From Terriglobia bacterium (GTDB lineage Bacteria; Acidobacteriota; Terriglobia; Terriglobales; Acidobacteriaceae): a stretch of 40,125 nucleotides of DNA. Under the pieces are notes generated by a model. It searched no databases and was not told the DNA's origin. It worked only from the letters and a program-made list of their open reading frames with translations. Below are positions 24,982-32,625 of this stretch, one piece after another. The position numbers and the translations under genes were made by a program. The number at the start of each line of letters is the position of its first letter. Within the stretch, counting starts at the first letter, position 1. The stretch lies in NCBI GenBank assembly GCA_021324365.1, contig JAJPJE010000020.1, forward strand, positions 1 to 40,125, in the 5' to 3' direction.

Positions 24982-26322
24982 ATGGAAGCGCTATCTCCCG
25001 CTGCGGCACAGCTACCTATGGAAGGCGAAGGCAGGCTACGGTTCTGGAACGACAGCACCGCAGCGATTTTCCTGCTGGCTATCTTGTGTGAGGCATTGAT
25101 GGAGGCGGGCGTGTATTGCATATCCACCTTCACTTCGCCCTGGAAAGCGCACGTCATCATGGGGCCGCTTGTTGCCTGCTTCGGCACCCTCCTTGGCTCG
25201 AGCATACTCACGTCGCAGAGAGCTTTTCGCAAGAAGCTCGAAATTGAAATTGCCGCCAAAGGTGAGGCGCAGCAAAGGCAAGCCGAAGTGACCCGGCAGT
25301 TGACTCAAGCTCTCGGTCAGTTGGAATTCCATAACAGCAGACTTCTGTCGTTCAGCGAATTCACTCATGGGCTGCTGTCGTGCATCTCGGAACCAGACAT
25401 CTACGAATGCACCGCACGGTTCGGCGCACTCCTGTTTCCCGCTTCGATCGGGGCGCTGTATCGACCAGATGCGAACGGCTTCTGGAGGGCGGCAACCAGT
25501 TGGCCGAATGCAAATAATGGTTTGATCACGAGGGTGCGCCTAGTGCCTAACCAGCAACCACCAAACGCCGCTGCCAAAGACCTGATCTCGGCACTTCGCC
25601 AGGGGATCGGCAATCGAAGTTGTCTTGGGCTGCCTCTGATTTCAGGCAACGACCTGATTGGGGTGTTGTATATCGAGACCCAAAGTGAGAACGGCTGCGA
25701 CGAACATGCAGCGGCGCTATCGAGCCGAACCGCACATATGGCAAAAGCGTTCTGTGAAGAGATTACGCTGGCCTTTGCGAGCCTTCGTCTGCGCACCGAA
25801 CTGAGCCAGCAGGCGATTCGCGATCCGCTGACGGGCCTCTACAATCGGCGCTACCTGGAAGAAGCATTGGCACGCGAACTGAAGCGAGCTAGCCGCCAGG
25901 GCAGTGCGGTATCGGTTCTGATGGTCGATCTCGACCATTTCAAACTCCTGAACGATCAGTTCGGCCATGGTTGTGGCGATGAGGTGCTGAAAGGGCTGGG
26001 AAACACAATCCTGTCCCATTGCCGCGGAGAGGACGTGGCCTGTCGCTACGGAGGAGAGGAATTCCTGCTCGTGTTGCCCAACACGGATACAGAAGGTGCG
26101 GTGGCCAAGGCACAACACTTACGGTCGCACATCAAGAAACTTTCAGCACTGACGAAATATCGGTGCCAAATAACTGCGTCGGTTGGGGTCGCTACGTATC
26201 CGCACGACGGGATGAGCATGGCCACGGTGGTCAAATCGGCCGATGCGGCAATGTATGCTGCGAAACGCCTTGGGCGCGACCGTGTTTGTCGATCCAGCGA
26301 ACTTGCCCTGGTAAACACGTAG
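24982..26322 (+). CDS. Diguanylate cyclase with two TM helices and a GAF-like domain
   Basis: The 446-residue protein starts at ATG 24982. Two hydrophobic helices (about 28-47 and 58-77) form a hairpin anchor, and a coiled-coil linker (about 80-115) follows. Residues about 118-265 look like a GAF sensory domain (FSEFTHGLLSCISEPDIYEC, then CLGLPLISGNDLIGVLYIET). The GGDEF domain has DPLTGLYNRRYLEE, LMVDLDHFKLLNDQFGHGCGD and active-site GGEEF at 357-361. An RGED motif lies five residues before it, so the RxxD feedback site is kept. It makes cyclic-di-GMP, probably gated by a small ligand or redox signal at the GAF domain. It is not a close duplicate of the 4548-6146 gene, whose membrane part is quite different. 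Confidence 0.95.
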   Translation: MEALSPAAAQLPMEGEGRLRFWNDSTAAIFLLAILCEALMEAGVYCISTFTSPWKAHVIMGPLVACFGTLLGSSILTSQRAFRKKLEIEIAAKGEAQQRQAEVTRQLTQALGQLEFHNSRLLSFSEFTHGLLSCISEPDIYECTARFGALLFPASIGALYRPDANGFWRAATSWPNANNGLITRVRLVPNQQPPNAAAKDLISALRQGIGNRSCLGLPLISGNDLIGVLYIETQSENGCDEHAAALSSRTAHMAKAFCEEITLAFASLRLRTELSQQAIRDPLTGLYNRRYLEEALARELKRASRQGSAVSVLMVDLDHFKLLNDQFGHGCGDEVLKGLGNTILSHCRGEDVACRYGGEEFLLVLPNTDTEGAVAKAQHLRSHIKKLSALTKYRCQITASVGVATYPHDGMSMATVVKSADAAMYAAKRLGRDRVCRSSELALVNT

Positions 26323-26412
26323 CACTCCTTGGTTGCCGCAGCCCAATTACAAGATTCAAATTTACCATCCAGCAGTTTGGCGAAATCTTGCGAGCCTGAT
26401 AGAACAATCTGC

Positions 26413-27432
26413 ATGCGGGTTCTCTTCATCGGCGGCACTGGCATCATCAGTACGGCATGCACGCGGTTAGCTGCAGAACGCGGAATCGATTTGACCTTGG
26501 TTGTCCGCGGCCAGCATACAACGCAGATTCCGGCCGTGAAGACGGTCCAAGTCGACATTCACAATGAGCGCGCGGCCGCAGAGGCTCTTAACAGTTTGCG
26601 TTTCGACGTGGTGGTTGACTGGATAGCATTCACAACCCAGGATATCGAACGCGATCTCAATCTCTTTCGCGGACGCACACGACAATTCATCTTTATCAGT
26701 TCGGCGAGTGTCTATCAGAAGCCCCAGACGCATTATCTGATGACCGAGTCGACGCCGACGGCAAATCCTCACTGGCAGTACTCGCGCGACAAGATTGCCT
26801 GTGAAGAGCGCCTTATGCAGGCATATCGCGAAGAAGCGTTCCCGGTGACGATCGTGCGGCCGTCTCTGACCTACGGCGAAACCTTAATTCCGCTGGTAAT
26901 GAATAGCTGGCAAAAGTCATACACCGTCGTGGACCGGATGATTCGGGAGGCGAAGGTGATTGTGCCGGGAGATGGAACTTCGCTCTGGACCATCACGCAC
27001 AATACGGATTTTGCAAAAGGCCTGCTGGGATTGTTCGGTAACGAGCAGGCGATCGGCCACGCCTTTCACATCACCTCGGACGAAGTAATGACCTGGGATC
27101 AGTACTACCGCATTGTGGCCGAGGCAGTCGGTGTAAAAGCAAAGATCGTACACATCGCGTCGGAGTTCCTCGCAAGTTGCGTTCCAGAGATGGAAGGAAG
27201 CTTACTGGGAGACAAGGCAGTGAGCGTTGTCTTCGACAATTCGAGGATCAAGCGGTTTGTACCAGGATTCTGCGCGACAGTTCCATTCCGCGAAGGCATA
27301 AGAAAGTCGTTGGCGTGGTTCGATGCCGATCCCGCACGCAAGCAGATCGACGCCGAAGTGAACCAGAGGCTGGATAAGCTGATCCGGTGTTACGAAGATG
27401 GGATGAACGCCGCGATCGGGCACTTCCGCTAA
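26413..27432 (+). CDS. NAD-dependent epimerase/dehydratase (extended SDR)
   Basis: The start is ATG 26413 since MRVLFIGGTGIIS opens the Rossmann fold; the open frame from 26329 is not needed. The 339-residue product has GGTGxIS (7-13), Asp69 in VVVDWIAF, SSASVYQ with Ser98 and YSRDK with Tyr123/Lys127, the SDR active-site pair. FHITSDEVMTWDQYYRIVAE is typical of nucleotide-sugar epimerase-like proteins. The substrate is not evident. It resembles the chloroplast CSP41/isoflavone-reductase-like subgroup as much as sugar epimerases. It follows the diguanylate cyclase by 90 bases and is convergent with the Fur gene. Confidence 0.9.
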   Translation: MRVLFIGGTGIISTACTRLAAERGIDLTLVVRGQHTTQIPAVKTVQVDIHNERAAAEALNSLRFDVVVDWIAFTTQDIERDLNLFRGRTRQFIFISSASVYQKPQTHYLMTESTPTANPHWQYSRDKIACEERLMQAYREEAFPVTIVRPSLTYGETLIPLVMNSWQKSYTVVDRMIREAKVIVPGDGTSLWTITHNTDFAKGLLGLFGNEQAIGHAFHITSDEVMTWDQYYRIVAEAVGVKAKIVHIASEFLASCVPEMEGSLLGDKAVSVVFDNSRIKRFVPGFCATVPFREGIRKSLAWFDADPARKQIDAEVNQRLDKLIRCYEDGMNAAIGHFR

Positions 27433-27455
27433 CGTGCGAATCGGAGTTTCGACTT

Positions 27456-27929
27456 CTACTTGCGACAGGCCGCGCAGTAACCTCCGACCTCCAGGCGCGC
27501 TACCAGGATGTGAAACCGACAATCGCGTTCCAACTGTTTCTTTAAATCTTCAAAAAGTTCGCTTTCAAATTCTGTGATTTTTCCGCAACGCAAACAGGCC
27601 ATGTGGAGGTGATCGCGTCCGGTTTTGCGCTCGTAGAAATGACGCTCGCCTTCCATGTGCATGAGATCCAGTTCGTCGATAGCGCCATGCCGTTTCAGCA
27701 ACTCGAGTGTTCGATAAACCGTGCTGCGATCGACGGTCGCGTCCATCTTTTGCGCTTTGCGGAGAATACTGCTGGCATCAAGATGTTTCTTGGCAGTTTC
27801 AATGACGCTGAGAATCGCGCGACGCTGCGCGGTCATGCGTACACCACGTTCCGAGAGTTGCGACTGTAGACGTCCGGGAATCTCTGTCTGCGGAAATGGC
27901 AAGGCTGGCACCTGTTCGGCTAGTCGCAA
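27456..27929 (-). CDS. Fur-family metalloregulator
   Basis: A TTG at 27929 gives 157 residues; a GTG at 27911 is an alternative, and no ATG precedes the DNA-binding domain. RGVRMTAQRRAILSVIETAK and DRSTVYRTLELLKRHGAIDE form the winged helix. DHLHMACLRCGKITEF carries the metal-binding histidines and the first CxxC (112, 115), and YCAAC the second (152, 155). The protein is thus a zinc-stabilised Fur/Zur/PerR/Nur-type regulator. The metal sensed cannot be told from the sequence. It is divergent from the barrel-cytochrome pair, with a strong palindrome between, and a related site overlaps its own start, so it probably controls both directions. Confidence 0.92.
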   Translation of the reverse strand: MRLAEQVPALPFPQTEIPGRLQSQLSERGVRMTAQRRAILSVIETAKKHLDASSILRKAQKMDATVDRSTVYRTLELLKRHGAIDELDLMHMEGERHFYERKTGRDHLHMACLRCGKITEFESELFEDLKKQLERDCRFHILVARLEVGGYCAACRK

Positions 27930-27944
27930 CTGATCGCAATCACG
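27920..27944. promoter_or_regulatory. Second, degenerate copy of the Fur-type operator, at the regulator's own start codon
   Basis: CTAGTCGCAACT (27920-27931) matches the reverse complement of the main operator's right arm at 11 of 12 positions, and ATCGCAATCA continues it imperfectly. It overlaps the TTG start of the Fur-family gene, which would suit autorepression. The similarity is seen; binding is inferred. Confidence 0.4.
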
Positions 27945-28011
27945 TCGCGACGAAATTGTTCGTGATGCATTGACGGGAACATGACGAAACCGTAATGTTG
28001 GGATTGTAAAT

Positions 28012-28036
28012 CTAGTTGCGACTTAGTTGCAACTAG
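28012..28036. promoter_or_regulatory. Palindromic Fur-family operator upstream of the barrel-cytochrome genes
   Basis: The 25-base site has arms CTAGTTGCGACT and AGTTGCAACTAG around a central T. The two arms are complementary except for one position. It lies 30 bases before the ATG at 28066 and 83 bases from the Fur gene start. The TTGC...GCAA core resembles Fur-family boxes of the Nur/PerR kind more than the classic GATAAT iron box. A possible promoter is TTGACG (27970-27975) with TAATGT 17 bases on, so the operator would lie just downstream of the start of transcription and block it. Confidence 0.7.
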
Positions 28037-28065
28037 AACTGTGGCGAGCCGTAGAAAGAGCACGA

Positions 28066-28953
28066 ATGAGAGTTAATTCATGGTGGGTGCTTTCAGTTGG
28101 GCATATTTTGAGCGTTTTCTTGCTGGCGGTCGCGCTGTCGAGTTCAACCCCTTGTGACGCCCAGGAGAAGCCCTATTTCGTTTTGTACTCGCAGGACATG
28201 GAGGAGCCAGGGAATCTCGAGATTGAATCCATGAATGTGGTGGGCGGTCCGGAACCCGGGAATTCGTTCATCGGGTCGAACCTGGAACTCGAATACGGCG
28301 TAAGAGCCTGGTGGACCTCCGAGTTGTATCTGGATGGCCAGTCTACCCGCGGTGACAGCACCATCTTCACCGGCTTCCGATGGGAGAACCGGTTTCGCCC
28401 TCTGATGCGGGAACACTGGATTAATCCAGTGTTGTACGTGGAATACGAAAATACCAGCGCCGACAAAACATTGCGGGAGATCGTCGGACACGATGGAAAA
28501 GACGATTTTCTGGAATCGAATGCGAGCGCGCGCGCCGGTGTTGAGCGCGAAATGGAAGTCAAATTGATACTGGGCAGTAATGTGCACGGATGGAATGTCA
28601 GTGAGAATTTCATCGCTGAAAAGAATCTCTCGAATGCACCTTGGGAGTTCGGCTACGCGGTCGGGGCGAGCCGTGCTTTGAAAATGGCAGCCAGCGCGCA
28701 GCCTTGCACATTCTGCCGCGAGAAGTTCCAGGCCGGAGTGGAGTTGTACGGCGGGCTGGGTGACTGGCGCAGGTTCGGTATGCACCTTACGTCGCCCTAC
28801 CTGGGACCCTCCATTAACTGGGAGGCGCCCGGCGGAATGACACTTTCATTCGGGCCGCACTTCGGACTGAACAATTACAGCATTCCAGTCCTATACCGGT
28901 TTGGTGTTTCGTATGAAATTCAACAGCTGTTCAGCCATTTACGTTTGCACTGA
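28066..28953 (+). CDS. Exported, probably outer-membrane barrel protein of unknown function, under the Fur-type operator
   Basis: The start is ATG 28066 behind GAAAGAG. The 295-residue product has a long signal peptide (hydrophobic to about residue 33, ending PCDAQ). The mature part alternates aromatic and polar residues in short strands (NSFIGSNLELEYGVRAWWTS, TSELYLDGQSTRG, TIFTGFRWENRFRP). It ends with strand-like segments (FGPHFGLNNYSIPVLYRFGV), which suggests a beta-barrel. There is no terminal Phe and no known domain. Two cysteines (CTFC) sit late in the protein. It starts 30 bases after the Fur-type palindrome and is followed 12 bases later by a cytochrome c gene, so an operon concerned with metal-dependent redox or metal uptake is a reasonable guess. 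Confidence 0.8.
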   Translation: MRVNSWWVLSVGHILSVFLLAVALSSSTPCDAQEKPYFVLYSQDMEEPGNLEIESMNVVGGPEPGNSFIGSNLELEYGVRAWWTSELYLDGQSTRGDSTIFTGFRWENRFRPLMREHWINPVLYVEYENTSADKTLREIVGHDGKDDFLESNASARAGVEREMEVKLILGSNVHGWNVSENFIAEKNLSNAPWEFGYAVGASRALKMAASAQPCTFCREKFQAGVELYGGLGDWRRFGMHLTSPYLGPSINWEAPGGMTLSFGPHFGLNNYSIPVLYRFGVSYEIQQLFSHLRLH

Positions 28954-28965
28954 AACGGAACTGCG

Positions 28966-29352
28966 ATGACATTTTTGTTGAAGAGACTTGCGGCGATTAC
29001 ATTGCTATCAGCTTGCGCAATCTTTGCGCGCGCAGAGGCGGATGGCGCATGGCTAAACAAAGTTCCGGCAAAGGAACACGACAAGGCCAATCCGTACAGG
29101 AACCAAGCTGAGGCGCAGATTGCCGGCGGGCGCATCTTTGCCGAGCACTGTGCCCAATGCCATGGGAAGCAAGCGCAAGGGGACAAGAAGCATCCGTCGC
29201 TGCATAGCGATCGAGTTCAGCAGCAGGCCACTGAGGGCGATCTGCATTGGCTGCTGGTAAACGGCTATATGTCTCGCGGAATGCCATCCTGGTCAAAATT
29301 GGGTAATCCGCAGATCTGGCAGGTGATCACGTACATAAAATCACTGCACTGA
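28966..29352 (+). CDS. Periplasmic c-type cytochrome, monohaem
   Basis: The start is ATG 28966, 12 bases after the barrel gene's stop. The 128-residue product has a signal peptide (MTFLLKRLAAITLLSACAIFARA). A single CxxCH haem site (Cys62, Cys65, His66 in AEHCAQCHG) is present, and Met106 in SRGMPSWSK is the likely axial ligand. IWQVITYIKSLH closes the fold as in class I cytochromes c. It should carry electrons in the periplasm. Its partner may be the preceding barrel protein, but no oxidase or reductase lies beside it. Regulation through the Fur-type operator upstream would be shared. Confidence 0.93.
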   Translation: MTFLLKRLAAITLLSACAIFARAEADGAWLNKVPAKEHDKANPYRNQAEAQIAGGRIFAEHCAQCHGKQAQGDKKHPSLHSDRVQQQATEGDLHWLLVNGYMSRGMPSWSKLGNPQIWQVITYIKSLH

Positions 29353-29504
29353 TCGGGATCGTCACCATAGCTTGTTGTAGCCTCGGCCCTGCTCCAACGG
29401 GTCGAGCCCTTTGGAGACCAGCTTCGGTGTTCACCTGATATGGGATTCGGTTTGCGCGTGGTACTCTGAATTCGCCAAATTTTCTTATCAGGAGAGTTCG
29501 ACAC

Positions 29505-29906
29505 ATGTCACTGTTACGCACGGGTGCACGAGCGGCAGCAGCATTGGTTCTAGTGGCGGTATTCGCAGTTCCGCAAGGCTTATTGGCCGACACCCATGTG
29601 GTATCTCCTTCCGACCTGCAACAGCAGCTTGTTCAAACCACGCAGGATCGTCAGCAGAACCTGAATACGGTTCGTCAATTCCTCTCCGGTCCCACGGCGG
29701 AAAAAGCGATGAGATCGGCCAGCATGGATCCGCAACAGGTGCAAAAAGCTGTATCCAGCTTGAGCGATCAAGAACTGGCGAACCTGGCGCAGCGAGCCGA
29801 CAAGGCCAACCACGACTTCGCTGCCGGCAACCTGAGCGATCGCGACCTGATCTGGATTATTCTCGCCATTGCGGTGCTCGTGCTTATCATCGTCGCAGTG
29901 CACTAA
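29505..29906 (+). CDS. PA2779-like exported protein with C-terminal membrane helix
   Basis: The start is ATG 29505 behind AGGAGAG. The 133-residue product has a signal peptide (about 1-28, ending GLLAD) and a helical middle with FLSGPTAEKAMRSASMDPQQ and VQKAVSSLSDQELANLAQRA. It ends in a membrane helix (LIWIILAIAVLVLIIVAVH). That layout and the MDPxxVxxxxxxLSDxELxxLA pattern match the PA2779 family (DUF6627), whose gene stands next to a C39-type peptidase (PA2778 family) in Pseudomonas and others. The same pairing holds here. The function of the family is not known; it may be a substrate or partner of the peptidase. The next gene starts 6 bases after its stop. Confidence 0.8.
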   Translation: MSLLRTGARAAAALVLVAVFAVPQGLLADTHVVSPSDLQQQLVQTTQDRQQNLNTVRQFLSGPTAEKAMRSASMDPQQVQKAVSSLSDQELANLAQRADKANHDFAAGNLSDRDLIWIILAIAVLVLIIVAVH

Positions 29907-29912
29907 CGCGTG

Positions 29913-30464
29913 ATGTTGAAACGGTTGCCGCAGGGACTGATCGCCATCATTTGTCTCTGCGGCTTCGTATTTTCTGCGGATACAGCCGCGATCTGGCTGG
30001 ATGTGCCTTTCGTAAAACAGACGAAGGACGGATGTGGTGCCGCGTCCATCGCCATGGTCATGCAGTATTGGGCACAGCATGGCGATCTGGTACCTTCGCC
30101 CGATTCGGACGCGGAGCAGATCCTTGCTGCGCTCTACTCGCCGAATGCGCATGGCATTTACGCCTCGAAGGTTGAAGCCTATCTGCAGCAGCACGGATTC
30201 CGTACATTCGTTTTCCAGGGCCGCTGGGACGACTTGCAGCAACATCTTCAAAAGGGACGTCCGCTAATCGTGGCACTAAAGCCCGGGCACGGTGAATTAC
30301 ATTACGTCGTTGTTGCGGGAATCGACACACGAAACAACCTGGTGATGGTGAATGATCCAGCACAACGCAAGCTTCTAAAGACCGCGCGCACGCGTTTCCA
30401 AAAGGAATGGGCTGGCGCCGGCAGCTGGACGTTGCTCGCTGTGCCGATGACGAGCGTGCAATAG
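29913..30464 (+). CDS. C39-type cysteine peptidase, PA2778-like, exported
   Basis: The start is ATG 29913 (a GTG directly precedes it). The 183-residue product has a hydrophobic N-terminus (MLKRLPQGLIAIICLCGFVF) acting as signal peptide or anchor. The catalytic residues of a papain-like C39 fold are visible: Gln36, Cys41 (DGCGAASIAMVMQYW), His130 (GELHYVVVAGID) and Asp148 (MVNDPAQ). C39 peptidases normally cut leader peptides after a double glycine. Free-standing PA2778 proteins carry a peptidase plus C-terminal TPRs. This one lacks the TPRs, which instead begin the next gene. Its stop TAG overlaps the next gene's GTG by one base (TAGTG), so translation is coupled. Confidence 0.88.
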   Translation: MLKRLPQGLIAIICLCGFVFSADTAAIWLDVPFVKQTKDGCGAASIAMVMQYWAQHGDLVPSPDSDAEQILAALYSPNAHGIYASKVEAYLQQHGFRTFVFQGRWDDLQQHLQKGRPLIVALKPGHGELHYVVVAGIDTRNNLVMVNDPAQRKLLKTARTRFQKEWAGAGSWTLLAVPMTSVQ

Positions 30465-32155
30465 TGCGGCGTTCAGTCTACTTCTTTGCTCTTTTTCTCC
30501 TGACCACCGCGGCAGCTGCAACAGATTCCCGAGACGCAGAAATCAAGCAACTTTTTGATCAGAGCCGCTGGCGCGATGTAATCAGCGTGGTCGAGAAGAC
30601 CGGCGTCCGCTCGGCTGATCTTGACTACTATTACGGAAGCGCTCTGGCTCAGGTTGGCAGCCTGCCAGAAGCGCGTACTGCATTTCTCGCCGGACGCAAA
30701 CTCCAGCCAAACGACAAACGGTTCCCGATTGAGCTTGCCGGCCTTGCATTCAAGCAGAAAGACTATCCAGCAGCGATTCGCTGGCTGCGAATGGCATTGC
30801 GAATCGACCGCAACGACGACTACGCGAACAATTTTGCCGCAACCGTCTATTACCTTGAGGGAAACACCGAAGCTGCCATCAGGTATTGGAATCGAACTGG
30901 CAAACCTACACTCCAGAAAGTCGTATTTGATCCGATGCCGCGCCTGCGTGCCGATGTCCTGGACCGCGCATTCGCATTTTCTCCCGGCAGCGTACTCGAA
31001 TTGGGCGACTTGATTACGAGCGAACGGCGTGTAGAAGGGCTGGGCATCTTTCCCGTGTACGGTTTCAGGCTTGCTGCTCGGGACGACGGCAAGTTCGATA
31101 TAGGTTTCAACGCGCAGGAGCGCAATGGGTTCGGCAATAATAAGCTGCAGGCGCTGGTTTCAATATTCAGCGGAGCGTTCTACCAGACGGTCTATCCCGC
31201 GTATTACAACCTGGTCCGGTCAGCCGTGAATGTAACCTCATTAATTCGCTGGGATGCGCAGAAACGGCGAGGAGCTCTAAATCTTTCCGGACCCTGGCGT
31301 CTGAATTCGAAATGGCGGTACACGTTCGGCATGGATCTGCGCAATGAGAACTGGGCCATTCGCGACTCGTTCAGTGGTCCGGCCCCGGTTCTTGGCTCGC
31401 TGAATCTGCGGCGGGCTGTCGTAAGTGGCGGGGTCGAATCGTTCACCAGCGGCCGGTGGGGCTGGTCGGCAGGAGCCGAAGTCTCGTACCGAGATTACCG
31501 AAGCGTGGAGGCGGGCACGGCGATCACGCCAAACCTTCTGCTCAGCGGCTATCAATTGAAGCAGCTAACGAGTGTCAATTACGAACTACTTCGCATTCCC
31601 GAAAGGCGGTTCGTCATCGAGGGTCGCGGTACATCGCAACTCGCACGCATCTGGTCGGCTCCGTCGCATTCTTTTGCGAAGCTGCAGAGCGAACTGGATA
31701 GCCGTTGGCTTCCGCAAACACGGGGAGATGACTATGAGATGCAGTCACGCGTGAGCCTGGGGAAAACGTTCGGCGAAGCGCCGTTCGATGAACTCTTTAT
31801 GTTGGGCCTGGAGCGCGATAACGATCTCTGGCTGCGTGCGCACATCGGTACGTACGACGGCGTCAAGGGCAGCGCGCCTCTCGGACGCAGCTACTTTCTT
31901 TCCAACTGGGAGATGGACAAGAACCTCTACGACAACGGGCTGCTCGGGTTGAAGCTGGGGCCGTTCGTCGATACCGGAAAGATGATGGACACCACGACTA
32001 CGTTCGCCACGTCGAAATGGATGTGGGACACCGGCGCACAAACAAAGATAAGCGTACTCGGAGTCGGCATGGTGTTCTCGTACGGCAAAGACCTGCGAAC
32101 CGGCAATAATGCATTCTATGCACAGATGGAAAAGTCGTTCACCAAGGCTCGATAG
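30464..32155 (+). CDS. TPR plus outer-membrane beta-barrel protein
   Basis: The start is GTG 30464, sharing a base with the peptidase's stop. The frame is open earlier, but only within the previous gene. The 563-residue product has a signal peptide (about 1-20, RRSVYFFALFLLTTAAAA). Three or four TPR-like units follow (about 25-140; LDYYYGSALAQVGSLPEART, LAGLAFKQKDYPAAIRWLRM). A long region of amphipathic strands comes next. The C-terminal part (DELFMLGLERDNDLWLRAHI, LGLKLGPFVDTGKMM and VGMVFSYGKDLR) resembles the ShlB/Omp85-type barrel ends of outer-membrane proteins. A periplasmic TPR receiver with a pore behind it fits the coupled peptidase and PA2779-like protein. What passes through is not evident. 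Confidence 0.85.
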   Translation: MRRSVYFFALFLLTTAAAATDSRDAEIKQLFDQSRWRDVISVVEKTGVRSADLDYYYGSALAQVGSLPEARTAFLAGRKLQPNDKRFPIELAGLAFKQKDYPAAIRWLRMALRIDRNDDYANNFAATVYYLEGNTEAAIRYWNRTGKPTLQKVVFDPMPRLRADVLDRAFAFSPGSVLELGDLITSERRVEGLGIFPVYGFRLAARDDGKFDIGFNAQERNGFGNNKLQALVSIFSGAFYQTVYPAYYNLVRSAVNVTSLIRWDAQKRRGALNLSGPWRLNSKWRYTFGMDLRNENWAIRDSFSGPAPVLGSLNLRRAVVSGGVESFTSGRWGWSAGAEVSYRDYRSVEAGTAITPNLLLSGYQLKQLTSVNYELLRIPERRFVIEGRGTSQLARIWSAPSHSFAKLQSELDSRWLPQTRGDDYEMQSRVSLGKTFGEAPFDELFMLGLERDNDLWLRAHIGTYDGVKGSAPLGRSYFLSNWEMDKNLYDNGLLGLKLGPFVDTGKMMDTTTTFATSKWMWDTGAQTKISVLGVGMVFSYGKDLRTGNNAFYAQMEKSFTKAR

Positions 32156-32625
32156 CGGCTCCCTTTGATGCTTCCAGCCTCTATACTTCAGGTAACGATT
32201 CGTCGTTATCTTGGCGAAAGCGAAACCTCACTATGGTGAACGCAAATATTTTGCCAACCGAATTCCTTGAGGACGATCCTCATCCTGAATAACCGATGTT
32301 TTGATAGTTTTGGTCGTTGACGAGGTGCGAACCTTCAGTCCGAACGAACAGTACGATGACAGCACACTGATTGTTGCCAAGTGCAAGACGCGGAAACTCT
32401 CAGCCATGCCGCTCCTTCACGTCACATAGTATCCTTAGGAAAAATTAAGCTACTGTCGCTCGTTAGAGGCAGTATTCTCGCAGGTAAGGCGGAGCACACT
32501 CGGCGTACGCGTCAAAGGCAGATCTATGCATCGAGTCGGTCGGTGTGTGGCGGTGCGTTAACTTAGAACGTCTTGAGCGCCAGAAACCTGCAAGTTCACT
32601 TTCGGATTGCACGGATACCAGTGAA
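32156..32625. other. Non-coding gap before the TonB-dependent receptor
   Basis: No gene or RNA was recognised. At 32193-32208 TAACGA and TCGTTA form a 6-bp stem with a TTCG loop, 37 bases after the barrel gene's stop. It may be a short terminator or mRNA-end hairpin, though its T-tail is poor. The end of the gap must hold the receptor's promoter, but no clear -35/-10 pair was found. Confidence 0.4.

Noticed and set aside
29411-30251. Long overlapping frames on both strands across the PA2779-like and peptidase genes
   Set aside because: The peptidase and PA2779-like frames have family motifs, signal peptides and start sites; the others have none.
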